DNA from: Candidatus Adiutrix sp.
Lineage (GTDB): Bacteria; Desulfobacterota; Desulfarculia; Adiutricales; Adiutricaceae
Direction: 5' to 3'
DNA: 7,081 nt
NCBI GenBank assembly: GCA_031285975.1
Contig: JAITVE010000077.1
Location: 1 to 7,081 of the forward strand
Each line of letters begins with the position of its first letter. Positions within the stretch are counted from its first letter, which is position 1. Of the stretch, positions 1 through 5,756 are shown in pieces. Below the pieces are notes generated by a model, which saw only the letters and a list, made by a program, of their open reading frames with translations, ran no database searches and was not told the origin of the DNA. Both the position numbers and the translations under genes were made by a program.

Positions 1-2667
1 CTCGGCCGCGTCCGGCCGGCCCTCAAAGGGGGGGCGGTCTTCCCGGGCGTACGGGCAAAGCCCGGTTTCCGCCCCCACCACGAAGACCAGCCTGAATTCC
101 AGGCCCTTGGCCGCGTGCATGGTCAGGAGGCTGATCTTGTCGGCGGTCCAGTCCAGGTGGTCGGCGGCGGTCAGCGGGTCTTCGCCGCTCATCTGCCAGG
201 CCAGCCCGGCGGCGTCCAGGGCCTCGGCCACGGCCTGCCCCTGGGAGCGGAGCCGGAAGAGGATGGCCACATCGCTGAGGCCCAGGCCGGGCATAACTTC
301 CGCGTCCTGGCGGCTGGTGGCGTCCCGCCCCAGGGTCAGCGTTCCCAAGTGGGCCTGGAGGCGCGAGACCACATAGGTCGCCTCCCGCCGGGGGGTGGAG
401 AGGCTGGCGCGGACGACGCGGGGCCCGGCTTCCGGGCGGACGGCGCGGCGGCGGATTTTTTTCACCCCTTCGCCCGCCATAACCGCCTCCCCAGCCCGCA
501 CAATGACTTTGGCGGAGCGGTAATTGGCGGCCAAATCGACAGCCGCCAGTCCGGGATACTGGGCCAGCCAGTCGAAAATTTCGGGCCGGGCCCCGCGAAA
601 GCTGTAAATGCTCTGGTCAGGGTCTCCGATGACAGTCAGGGAGCCGCCGGGGGAGCCGGGGGGCAGGAGCCGCTTAATAAAGCTGAACTGGGCCGCGCTG
701 AGGTCTTGGAACTCATCGACCAGCACGGCGCGGAAGGGCGAGGCCTGGGCCGGGGCGGCCTCCAGGATGAGGTCGTCGAAATCCCAACAGCGCTGGCTGG
801 CCAGGGCGCGGTTATAGGCGCGGAAGGCGGCGCTGAAATTCGGCGGGGCCTGGGGGGGCAGGTCGGTTTCGCCGGGAATGAGGGCCGCGCTGTTCTTCAC
901 CAGGCCGCAGAGGGAGGCGAAGGCGGCGGGCTTCAAACCGGCTTTTTTAGCTGACCGCTTTACCACGTCAGCTAAAAAATCTTCGGGGGCCAGTTGCCAG
1001 TCCGGGCGCTGGGGTTTCAGGAGGCTGTAGGCCAGGGCGTGGAGGGTGCTGACCGTCACGCGGCTGCTCTCGGCGCGGAACGGCAGGGCGGCGGTGAGGC
1101 GGGGGGCCAGTTCCAGGGCGGCTTTGCGGGTGTAGGTGGTGAGGAGCATTTCCTCGGGCCGCACCACATTTTCGCGGATCAGCCAAGCCGCCCGGCGCAC
1201 CAGCACCAGGGTTTTGCCGCTGCCGGGGCCCGCCTTCACGGCCAGGGCGTGATGGCGGCAGGTGACGGCCTGGGCCTGGCTTTCGTCCAGCCCGTCCAGC
1301 AGCAAATCACCCCGCGCCAGGGTCAAAAGAGGCGGGGCCTCCTCTTCCTCGGCTTCCAACTCCGCTTCCGGGGCTGGGGCCGGGAGTTTGGAGGCTTTCT
1401 CTGCGGAACGTTTGGTCTTGGAGCCGATTTCAAACAAACTGCCCTGGCCGGAGAGGGCCGCCCGGTCTTCCGGCCCCACGGCCATGACCGTGCCGAACTG
1501 GCCGTCATAGCCGCCCAGGGCCGTGACTTCGCCCCGGCGCATCCGCTCCACAGCCAGGCGCAACAAGGGCCCGGCAACGGTTTCAATGTCCGCCAAATCC
1601 GCTTCCAACAGCAGGTGAAATTCGTTGCCAAAGTCGGCAATCAGTTTGTCGAAAGCCGCCGCCACCCGCCCGCTTTTGGGGCCCATGCCCAGCGCCTGGC
1701 CCAGAATTTCGGGCAGGGGGATGAGGTTGAAATCCGGGCGGCCGCCCTCCGGGGGCGCGGCGCGGTCGGCCAGTTCGGCCACCCGGTGCAGCACGCCAAT
1801 GGTCACGGGCTTGCCGCAGACCGGGCAGAGGCCGTTGTTTTTCGCGGTTTCCTCGGGGGTCATGGCCGGGCCGCAGGCCAGGTGGCCGTCCAGGTGGTAC
1901 TTGCCCTCTTCCGGGAAAAATTCCACGGTGCCCCCCAGTTCCGGGCCGCCGCGCAGGGCCGCCGCCAGGCGGGGCCAGGACAGATCGCCGGTGAGGATGG
2001 TGGCTTCCCGCCCCAGCTTGTCCGGGCTGTGGGCGTCGGAGGAGGAGATGAGGGCATAGCCGTCCAGGGCCGAGACCAGGCGGTTCATGCCCGGGTCGCT
2101 GGAGAGGCCGGTTTCCAGGGCGGTGATGTGGGGGCTGAGGTCAAGGAAGCAGTCTTCCAGCCGGTCGTAGCCGCTTTTGGCCCCGAAGAGGGAGAACCAG
2201 GGAGTCCAGATGTGGGCCGGGACAACCATCATGTCCGGGTGGGCGGTGAGGGCGATTTCCAAAATGTTGCGGGCCGAGAGGCCCAGAATGGGCCGCCCGT
2301 CGGATTCGATGTTGCCCAGGCGGCCCAGCATCCGGGAGAATTCGGCGGCGGCCCCCAAGTCCGGGGCGATGATGACCAGGTGAATTTTCCGGGTGCGGCC
2401 GTCGTGCTTGTAGATGGCGCTGACTTCGCCGGTGGGCACGAAGCGCACCGGCGAGGGGGAATCTTTCAGCCCGTAAAACCCGTCGTCGCCCGGAATAAGA
2501 TTTTCGTTCAGTTCGGCCAGCCAGGCGGGGTGGGTCAAATCCCCCGTGCCGATGAGGCTCAGGCCCTTATATGCCCCCCACAGGGCCAGGCTGGCCGGGT
2601 TCAGCGCCGGGGAAGTGGCCCGCGAAAAGCGCGAGTGGATATGCAGGTCGAGGTAATGCCGCCGCAT
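1..2667 (-). CDS. EndoQ-like PHP nuclease fused to UvrD/Rep-family helicase (C-terminus cut by window edge)
   Basis: The frame is open for 889 codons from ATG 2667 down to position 1; the end is outside the window. Residues 1-410 resemble endonuclease Q (TIGR00375-type PHP proteins), which in characterised members nicks DNA 5' of deaminated or abasic sites. Visible PHP metal-site residues are H9 and H11 (DLHIHS), D43 and H46 (GTGDLTHP), E81 (PTGEVS), H152 (PAHIWTPW), and D211 and H213 (SSDAHSP). C265, C281 and C284 form a probable zinc site, followed by GVLHRV. An acidic Ala/Glu/Pro linker covers about 410-449. The SF1A helicase follows: Q motif Q464, Walker A GPGSGKT 480-486, Ia 510-517, Ib STLHAL 540-545, Walker B VDEFQD 650-655, motif III GDPDQSIYSFRGA 681-693, motif IV NYRS 715-718, motif V TMHAAKGLEF 849-858. 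Motif VI would lie off-window. The start is the first ATG after the miaB stop, with only a weak upstream GGAT as SD. Family assignment is firm; repair function is inferred. Confidence 0.93.
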   Translation of the reverse strand, partial: MRRHYLDLHIHSRFSRATSPALNPASLALWGAYKGLSLIGTGDLTHPAWLAELNENLIPGDDGFYGLKDSPSPVRFVPTGEVSAIYKHDGRTRKIHLVIIAPDLGAAAEFSRMLGRLGNIESDGRPILGLSARNILEIALTAHPDMMVVPAHIWTPWFSLFGAKSGYDRLEDCFLDLSPHITALETGLSSDPGMNRLVSALDGYALISSSDAHSPDKLGREATILTGDLSWPRLAAALRGGPELGGTVEFFPEEGKYHLDGHLACGPAMTPEETAKNNGLCPVCGKPVTIGVLHRVAELADRAAPPEGGRPDFNLIPLPEILGQALGMGPKSGRVAAAFDKLIADFGNEFHLLLEADLADIETVAGPLLRLAVERMRRGEVTALGGYDGQFGTVMAVGPEDRAALSGQGSLFEIGSKTKRSAEKASKLPAPAPEAELEAEEEEAPPLLTLARGDLLLDGLDESQAQAVTCRHHALAVKAGPGSGKTLVLVRRAAWLIRENVVRPEEMLLTTYTRKAALELAPRLTAALPFRAESSRVTVSTLHALAYSLLKPQRPDWQLAPEDFLADVVKRSAKKAGLKPAAFASLCGLVKNSAALIPGETDLPPQAPPNFSAAFRAYNRALASQRCWDFDDLILEAAPAQASPFRAVLVDEFQDLSAAQFSFIKRLLPPGSPGGSLTVIGDPDQSIYSFRGARPEIFDWLAQYPGLAAVDLAANYRSAKVIVRAGEAVMAGEGVKKIRRRAVRPEAGPRVVRASLSTPRREATYVVSRLQAHLGTLTLGRDATSRQDAEVMPGLGLSDVAILFRLRSQGQAVAEALDAAGLAWQMSGEDPLTAADHLDWTADKISLLTMHAAKGLEFRLVFVVGAETGLCPYAREDRPPFEGRPDAAE

Positions 2668-2673
2668 AGCCGT

Positions 2674-4026
2674 TTAATCCAGCACGCCGCGCAAAACCGT
2701 CCAGCCCTCTTCAATGCGCACGGGAACCATTTGGCCTATAAGGCTTTCCGGGCCGTCAAAATGCACCAGCTTGAAATTGCGGGCCCGCCCGGTGAGTTGG
2801 CCGGGGTAGCGGTCAGAAGGCCTTTCCACCAGCACTTCCAGGGTGCGCCCCACCTGGGCGCGGTTCTTGGCCAGGGTGATTTCCTTTTGCCGCTCTTGAA
2901 GCCGGGTCAGGCGGCGGCCCTTTTCTTCCTCGGAGATTTTGGGAAAGAGCCCGGCGGATTTGGTCTGGGGCCGGTCGCTGTATTTGAAGGAAAACATGGC
3001 GTCATAACCCACGGTTTCGACCAGACTCATGGTTTCCTCAAAGTCGGCCTCGGTTTCGCCGGGGAAACCCACGATGATGTCCGTGGAAAGGGCCAAATCC
3101 GGGCAGGCGGCGCGCAGTTCGCCCACCAGCCGCAGGTAGCCTTCGCGGTTGTAGACCCGCCCCATGGCCGCCAGCACCGCGTCCGAGCCGGACTGCACCG
3201 GCAAATGCAAATATTCGCATAGCGCGGGCAAGCTGCCAAACAGTTTCACCAGTTCCGGCGGAAAATCCTTGGGGTGGGAGGTGGTGAAGCGCAAACGTTT
3301 CAGGCCGGTGGCAGCCACCATTTCCAGCAGTTCGGGAAAGCTGGGGGCCCCGGCCAGGCCGCGCCCGTAAGAGTTGACGTTCTGGCCCAGCAGGGTCAAG
3401 TCCTCTACGCCCCGCTCCACCAGCCGCCGCGCTTCCTCCACAATGTCGTCGGCCCGGCGGCTCAGTTCCGGCCCGCGCAGATAGGGCACCACGCAATAGG
3501 CGCAATAATTGTCGCAGCCCTGCATAATGGTCACCGTCGCGGTTAAATTTTTCGCTGAGGCGGGGGGATTGGCAGCGCCGGAAGCCGCCCCGATATCGCG
3601 CAGATTTTCGGCGCTCCAGGCCGGGCGCTCGCCGGAGCCCACCACCGTGCGGCGGTCGGCCTGGCCCCGCAAATCTTCCAGCAGGGCGGGAATTTCAGGC
3701 AGATGCTGCGGCCCCACCACCAAATCAAGCCAGGGGGCCCGTTCCAGAAGCGCCGCGCCCTCCTGCTCGGCCACGCAGCCCCCCACCCCGATGACGAGGC
3801 CGGGCTTGTCTTTTTTCAGATAGCGCACCTGCTCCAAATGGTTCAGCACCCGCTGGGCGGCCTTTTCCCGAATGGAGCAGGTGTTGAAAAAGATAAAGTC
3901 GGCTTCCCGCCGGGAGTCGGTCAGCGTCCAGCCCCGGGCGGACAGCAGTTCCCCCAGACGACCGGAATCGTAGTCGTTCATCTGGCAGCCAAAGGTTATC
4001 AGGCAGGCTTTTTTGCTGTTGGTCAT
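2674..4026 (-). CDS. miaB: tRNA-2-methylthio-N6-dimethylallyladenosine synthase MiaB
   Basis: MiaB is a cytoplasmic radical-SAM methylthiotransferase that converts i6A37 to ms2i6A37 in tRNAs reading UNN codons. The product is 450 residues, a normal family length. The N-terminal methylthiotransferase domain carries the auxiliary cluster cysteines C14 (TFGCQMN), C50 (NTCSIREKA) and C84 (GGCVAEQ). The radical-SAM triad is C171-C175-C178 (GCDNYCAYC), followed by VVPYLRG. A TRAM RNA-binding domain covers about 387-450. TFGCQMN and NTCSIREKA favour MiaB over RimO or MtaB. ATG 4026 places the start 7 codons before the conserved ACLITFGCQ. An in-frame ATG at 4041 would add MQNDS. Neither has a clear Shine-Dalgarno sequence, and the region is AT-rich. 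The frame stays open upstream to about 4701, but that part overlaps the preceding gene out of phase. The gene lies between a membrane protein and the PHP-helicase, with 47 bp before it and 6 bp after its stop, so co-transcription is likely. Confidence 0.96.
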   Translation of the reverse strand: MTNSKKACLITFGCQMNDYDSGRLGELLSARGWTLTDSRREADFIFFNTCSIREKAAQRVLNHLEQVRYLKKDKPGLVIGVGGCVAEQEGAALLERAPWLDLVVGPQHLPEIPALLEDLRGQADRRTVVGSGERPAWSAENLRDIGAASGAANPPASAKNLTATVTIMQGCDNYCAYCVVPYLRGPELSRRADDIVEEARRLVERGVEDLTLLGQNVNSYGRGLAGAPSFPELLEMVAATGLKRLRFTTSHPKDFPPELVKLFGSLPALCEYLHLPVQSGSDAVLAAMGRVYNREGYLRLVGELRAACPDLALSTDIIVGFPGETEADFEETMSLVETVGYDAMFSFKYSDRPQTKSAGLFPKISEEEKGRRLTRLQERQKEITLAKNRAQVGRTLEVLVERPSDRYPGQLTGRARNFKLVHFDGPESLIGQMVPVRIEEGWTVLRGVLD

Positions 4027-4049
4027 AGAGTCATTCTGCATTATTATCA

Positions 4050-4073
4050 ATAAAAATCCGACGGCGCGGCCGG
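4050..4073 (-). terminator. weak terminator-like hairpin between the Gate gene and miaB
   Basis: Immediately after the Gate-gene stop, the minus strand can fold CCGGC/GTCGG (one G-U pair, 6-base loop) and is followed by ATTTTTATT. It looks like a weak, leaky intrinsic terminator that could lower miaB and helicase expression relative to the first gene. The short stem makes this tentative. Confidence 0.3.
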
Positions 4074-5060
4074 TTAAAAATTCAATTTCTTGCCCACCAA
4101 AACGGTGTGCCAGCGGGGGCGGCGGGCCAGGCGGTTGACGACGCCCGCCAGGAGGAGGACAAAGATCAGCCGAATTCCCAACAGCCACCACAGCGAAACG
4201 CCCATGGCCCAGGCCAGGAGGCTGTCCTCCACCAGGGACTGGAAGATGGCCATCAGGGTCATGGCCCCGAAGATGTCGCCCGGCGGCAGGTTGCCCGAGC
4301 GGCTTTCGGCCACAATCAGCCCCCCGCCGTAACCCAAGCCCACCACACAGCCGATGATGGTCACCATCAGGGCCGATTCCCCCACCCCGGCCAGCCTGAG
4401 GGGCGGCCCCAAAACTTTGCCGATCAGCCGGGTCAGGCCGAAATATTTTATAAACTCCATCATGAAGAGCAGGGCTTCCATGAGGATCAGCACCAAAAAC
4501 ATCTGCGTGACGATGCCCCAGGCCCACACGCCCCAGGGCGGCACCGGGTCGCCGAAGGCCAGCCGCGACAGCATCACCGTCGCGGGCTCCGTGCCCCAGC
4601 CGGTAAGAGCCGCCGTCCGGCTGACGATGAGGCCCAGAATCACCGCCGCGATAACGCGGAAGAGCGACACCCGCACAAACGACATGCCCGCGCCCCGGCA
4701 CACCTGCCCCTCGATAATGAGGGAATGGGCCAGCAAATACATGCAGCCCAGGGTGGTGGCCTGGCTGAGGGTCAGGGGATCCATGGTCGGCAAAAGCGTC
4801 AGGAAAACGCTGATGCCCACATAGGAATTGGCCGCCATGTAGGCCACCCAGACCAGGGCCATTTCCGACGGCAGGTCAAACAGGGCCATGGCCGGTTCAA
4901 AGAACGTGGCGATGCCGTCCAGAAGGTCGAAAACCAAGAGCAGCCGGGTCAGGAACAGGGCCGGAAGGGTCAGCTTGACCACGAAGACCCAGGCCGACAC
5001 GCCGTTTTTCAGCACGCCCGTCAGATACGGCAGGGTTTTCGTCATAAAATCATTTTTCAT
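4074..5060 (-). CDS. nucleoside recognition (Gate) domain integral membrane protein
   Basis: This 328-residue inner-membrane protein has many hydrophobic segments, for example around 24-46, 68-91, 132-147, 181-201, 229-250 and 291-308, with a basic C-terminal tail (NRLARRPRW). It resembles the 'nucleoside recognition'/Gate family (related to SpmA/SpmB and the gate regions of nucleoside transporters). Members are widespread in anaerobes and deltaproteobacteria, and the substrate is generally unknown. Two halves look homologous: about 64-125 and 226-287 align without gaps at an offset of 162 (E66/E228, A68/A230, L69/L231, S113/S275, L114/L276, G125/G287). The second half has a glycine-rich GLGYGGG turn at 241-247. 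ATG 5060 is chosen because it follows a weak GGA-type ribosome site; ATG 5045 or TTG 5075 are alternatives. It is the first gene of the likely three-gene operon and sits behind the promoter near 5140. Transport activity is inferred, and no ligand can be assigned. Confidence 0.82.
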   Translation of the reverse strand: MKNDFMTKTLPYLTGVLKNGVSAWVFVVKLTLPALFLTRLLLVFDLLDGIATFFEPAMALFDLPSEMALVWVAYMAANSYVGISVFLTLLPTMDPLTLSQATTLGCMYLLAHSLIIEGQVCRGAGMSFVRVSLFRVIAAVILGLIVSRTAALTGWGTEPATVMLSRLAFGDPVPPWGVWAWGIVTQMFLVLILMEALLFMMEFIKYFGLTRLIGKVLGPPLRLAGVGESALMVTIIGCVVGLGYGGGLIVAESRSGNLPPGDIFGAMTLMAIFQSLVEDSLLAWAMGVSLWWLLGIRLIFVLLLAGVVNRLARRPRWHTVLVGKKLNF

Positions 5061-5134
5061 GCGCTTTTTCCGCAACTTCCGGCGACTGGGGGCGGGCTGG
5101 GGGACATTTCCCGGCCAGGCCGCCCAAATTTGTC

Positions 5135-5143
5135 ACTATAGCA
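5135..5143 (-). promoter_or_regulatory. extended -10 promoter of the Gate-miaB-PHP/helicase operon
   Basis: On the minus strand TGC-TATAGT (5143-5135) fits an extended -10 element (TGn plus 5 of 6 to TATAAT). At 17-base spacing the -35 would be TCCCCA, a poor match, as is usual for extended -10 promoters. It lies just after the terminator and about 70 bases before ATG 5060. A short dyad TCCCC...GGGGA (5147-5163) lies directly upstream. Confidence 0.5.
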
Positions 5144-5165
5144 CAATCCCCGCTCTCTGGGGACG

Positions 5166-5195
5166 AAAAAAGGCCGCGATCGCCTCGCGGCCTTT
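5166..5195 (-). terminator. intrinsic terminator after the FmdB-family gene
   Basis: The 11-bp perfect inverted repeat AAAGGCCGCGA (5169-5179)/TCGCGGCCTTT (5185-5195) has a 5-base loop. On the minus strand the stem runs into a six-T tract (5171-5166). It starts about 48 bases past the stop codon at 5243. Because the T-run is on the minus-strand exit side, it ends the fmdB transcript and isolates it from the operon that starts just downstream. Confidence 0.9.
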
Positions 5196-5242
5196 CCGTA
5201 ATCTGTGTAGTCTGCGAGACGCGGGGCGCGCCCGCCGCCCGC

Positions 5243-5539
5243 TCAGGCGCTCTTGGGAGTCTCCGCCGCGGCTTTGGGGGCCTCGGCGGGCGCGGCGGGT
5301 TTGGCCGCGTCCTTCCCGGCGGTTGCAGAGGAAGAGGACGAAGCCGCGCCGTCGGTCTTTTTCCCGGCGTAGTCGGTGACATACCAGCCGCTGCCCTTCA
5401 ACTGGAAGCTGTTCATGCTCATCAGCTTATCCATATGCCCGCCGCAGCCGGGGCAGACGGACAGGGGCGCGTCGGAAAATTTCTGCAAAACCTCAGTGGT
5501 CTCACCGCACTTTTCACACTGGTACTCATAAATCGGCAT
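5243..5539 (-). CDS. FmdB-family zinc ribbon protein
   Basis: This is a 98-residue protein that starts [12 protein letters not shown], the hallmark of the FmdB/CxxC_CXXC_SSSS putative regulatory family. A zinc ribbon is formed by C8-x2-C11 and C29-x2-C32 (CPGCGG), followed by the conserved [14 protein letters not shown] at 45-58. Residues 62-98 are a low-complexity Ala/Ser/Lys/Pro tail, probably disordered and common in this family. ATG 5539 is the start because AGAGGAG at 5555-5549 lies 9 bases upstream and because the family begins at MPIYEY; the in-frame TTG at 5548 is unlikely. The name comes from a gene beside formamidase in Methylophilus, but for most members no function is established, and nucleic-acid or protein binding is only presumed. 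The gene is transcribed alone: it has its own promoter near 5603-5632 and an intrinsic terminator about 50 bp after the stop. Confidence 0.93.
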   Translation of the reverse strand: MPIYEYQCEKCGETTEVLQKFSDAPLSVCPGCGGHMDKLMSMNSFQLKGSGWYVTDYAGKKTDGAASSSSSATAGKDAAKPAAPAEAPKAAAETPKSA

Positions 5540-5548
5540 GGTCGGCAA

Positions 5549-5555
5549 CTCCTCT
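5549..5555 (-). promoter_or_regulatory. Shine-Dalgarno site of the FmdB-family gene
   Basis: AGAGGAG ends 9 bases before ATG 5539. It is the clearest ribosome-binding site in the window and decides this start over the upstream in-frame TTG at 5548. Confidence 0.8.
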
Positions 5556-5572
5556 GCAATGTCCTCAAAAGC

Positions 5573-5589
5573 CCGGGGCTAGGCCCCGG
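5573..5589 (-). promoter_or_regulatory. strong hairpin in the fmdB leader, possible attenuator
   Basis: A perfect 7-bp all-GC stem (CCGGGGC/GCCCCGG) with a 3-base loop lies between the predicted promoter and the ribosome site. On the minus strand it is followed after two bases by TTTT, giving a terminator-like shape with a short U-run. It may attenuate transcription, stabilise the mRNA 5' end, or act as a processing signal. No known riboswitch class is recognised. Confidence 0.4.
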
Positions 5590-5602
5590 AAATTCCCAAG
5601 TC

Positions 5603-5632
5603 ATAATGTAGACATTTTGTCCCAAAAGTCAA
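5603..5632 (-). promoter_or_regulatory. promoter of the FmdB-family gene
   Basis: On the minus strand, TTGACT (5632-5627, 5 of 6 to TTGACA) is followed by two overlapping -10 candidates: TACATT (5610-5605, 16-base spacer) and CATTAT (5608-5603, 18-base spacer). Either is only 4 of 6 to consensus. The promoter faces away from the TPR promoter, so 5603-5687 is a divergent control region. A dyad AATGT-AG-ACATT at 5605-5616 overlaps the -10 and could bind a regulator. Confidence 0.5.
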
Positions 5633-5635
5633 GGG

Positions 5636-5649
5636 GCGCGTTGACGCGC
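5636..5649. promoter_or_regulatory. candidate operator dyad between divergent promoters
   Basis: GCGCGT-TG-ACGCGC is a perfect 6-base inverted repeat with a 2-base centre. It lies between the -35 of the fmdB-type gene (5627-5632) and the -35 of the TPR gene (5659-5664), where a dimeric regulator could affect both. In GC-rich DNA such a short palindrome can occur by chance. Confidence 0.3.
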
Positions 5650-5658
5650 TTCGGGGTG

Positions 5659-5687
5659 TTGCCATAATATCAAATAGATAGTAAAAT
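5659..5687 (+). promoter_or_regulatory. sigma-70-type promoter for the TPR gene
   Basis: TTGCCA at 5659-5664 (5 of 6 to TTGACA) and TAAAAT at 5682-5687 (5 of 6 to TATAAT) are separated by exactly 17 bases. They lie in a strikingly AT-rich stretch (about 5664-5702) within otherwise GC-rich DNA. Transcription would begin near 5694 and give a leader of about 60 bases before ATG 5757. Confidence 0.6.
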
Positions 5688-5756
5688 AATTGCAGTGATA
5701 TATGCGGGTTATGTCGTGATGCACCCATTTCGGCGAAAGGCCCAGGGTTCCGCCCT

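Noticed and set aside
313..320. GCTGGTGG, identical to E. coli Chi
   Set aside because: It is a single 8-mer inside coding DNA in a GC-rich genome, and Chi specificity differs between lineages, so chance is sufficient.
115..954. 279-codon open frame on the plus strand
   Set aside because: It is the antisense in-phase shadow of the helicase motifs on the minus strand, with no recognisable protein features.
994..3222. 742-codon open frame on the plus strand across two minus-strand genes
   Set aside because: It is the codon-for-codon antisense of miaB and the PHP-helicase. Those genes share a phase and avoid TTA, CTA and TCA, so antisense stops are rare. The translation is Gly/Ala/Gln-rich with no family motifs.
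4027..4701. N-terminal extension of the miaB frame
   Set aside because: It reads the Gate membrane-protein gene out of phase. The translation is Gly/Arg/Pro-rich and unrelated to any MiaB, whose homology begins near 4026.
4107..5141. 344-codon plus-strand frame opposite the Gate gene
   Set aside because: It is an antisense shadow rich in His, Gln and Gly. The minus-strand frame has clear membrane segments and family resemblance.
5221..5235. GC palindrome near the end of the fmdB-type gene (GGGCGCGCCC)
   Set aside because: There is no T-run on either side, and the clear terminator lies about 30 bp further along. It is ordinary for this base composition.
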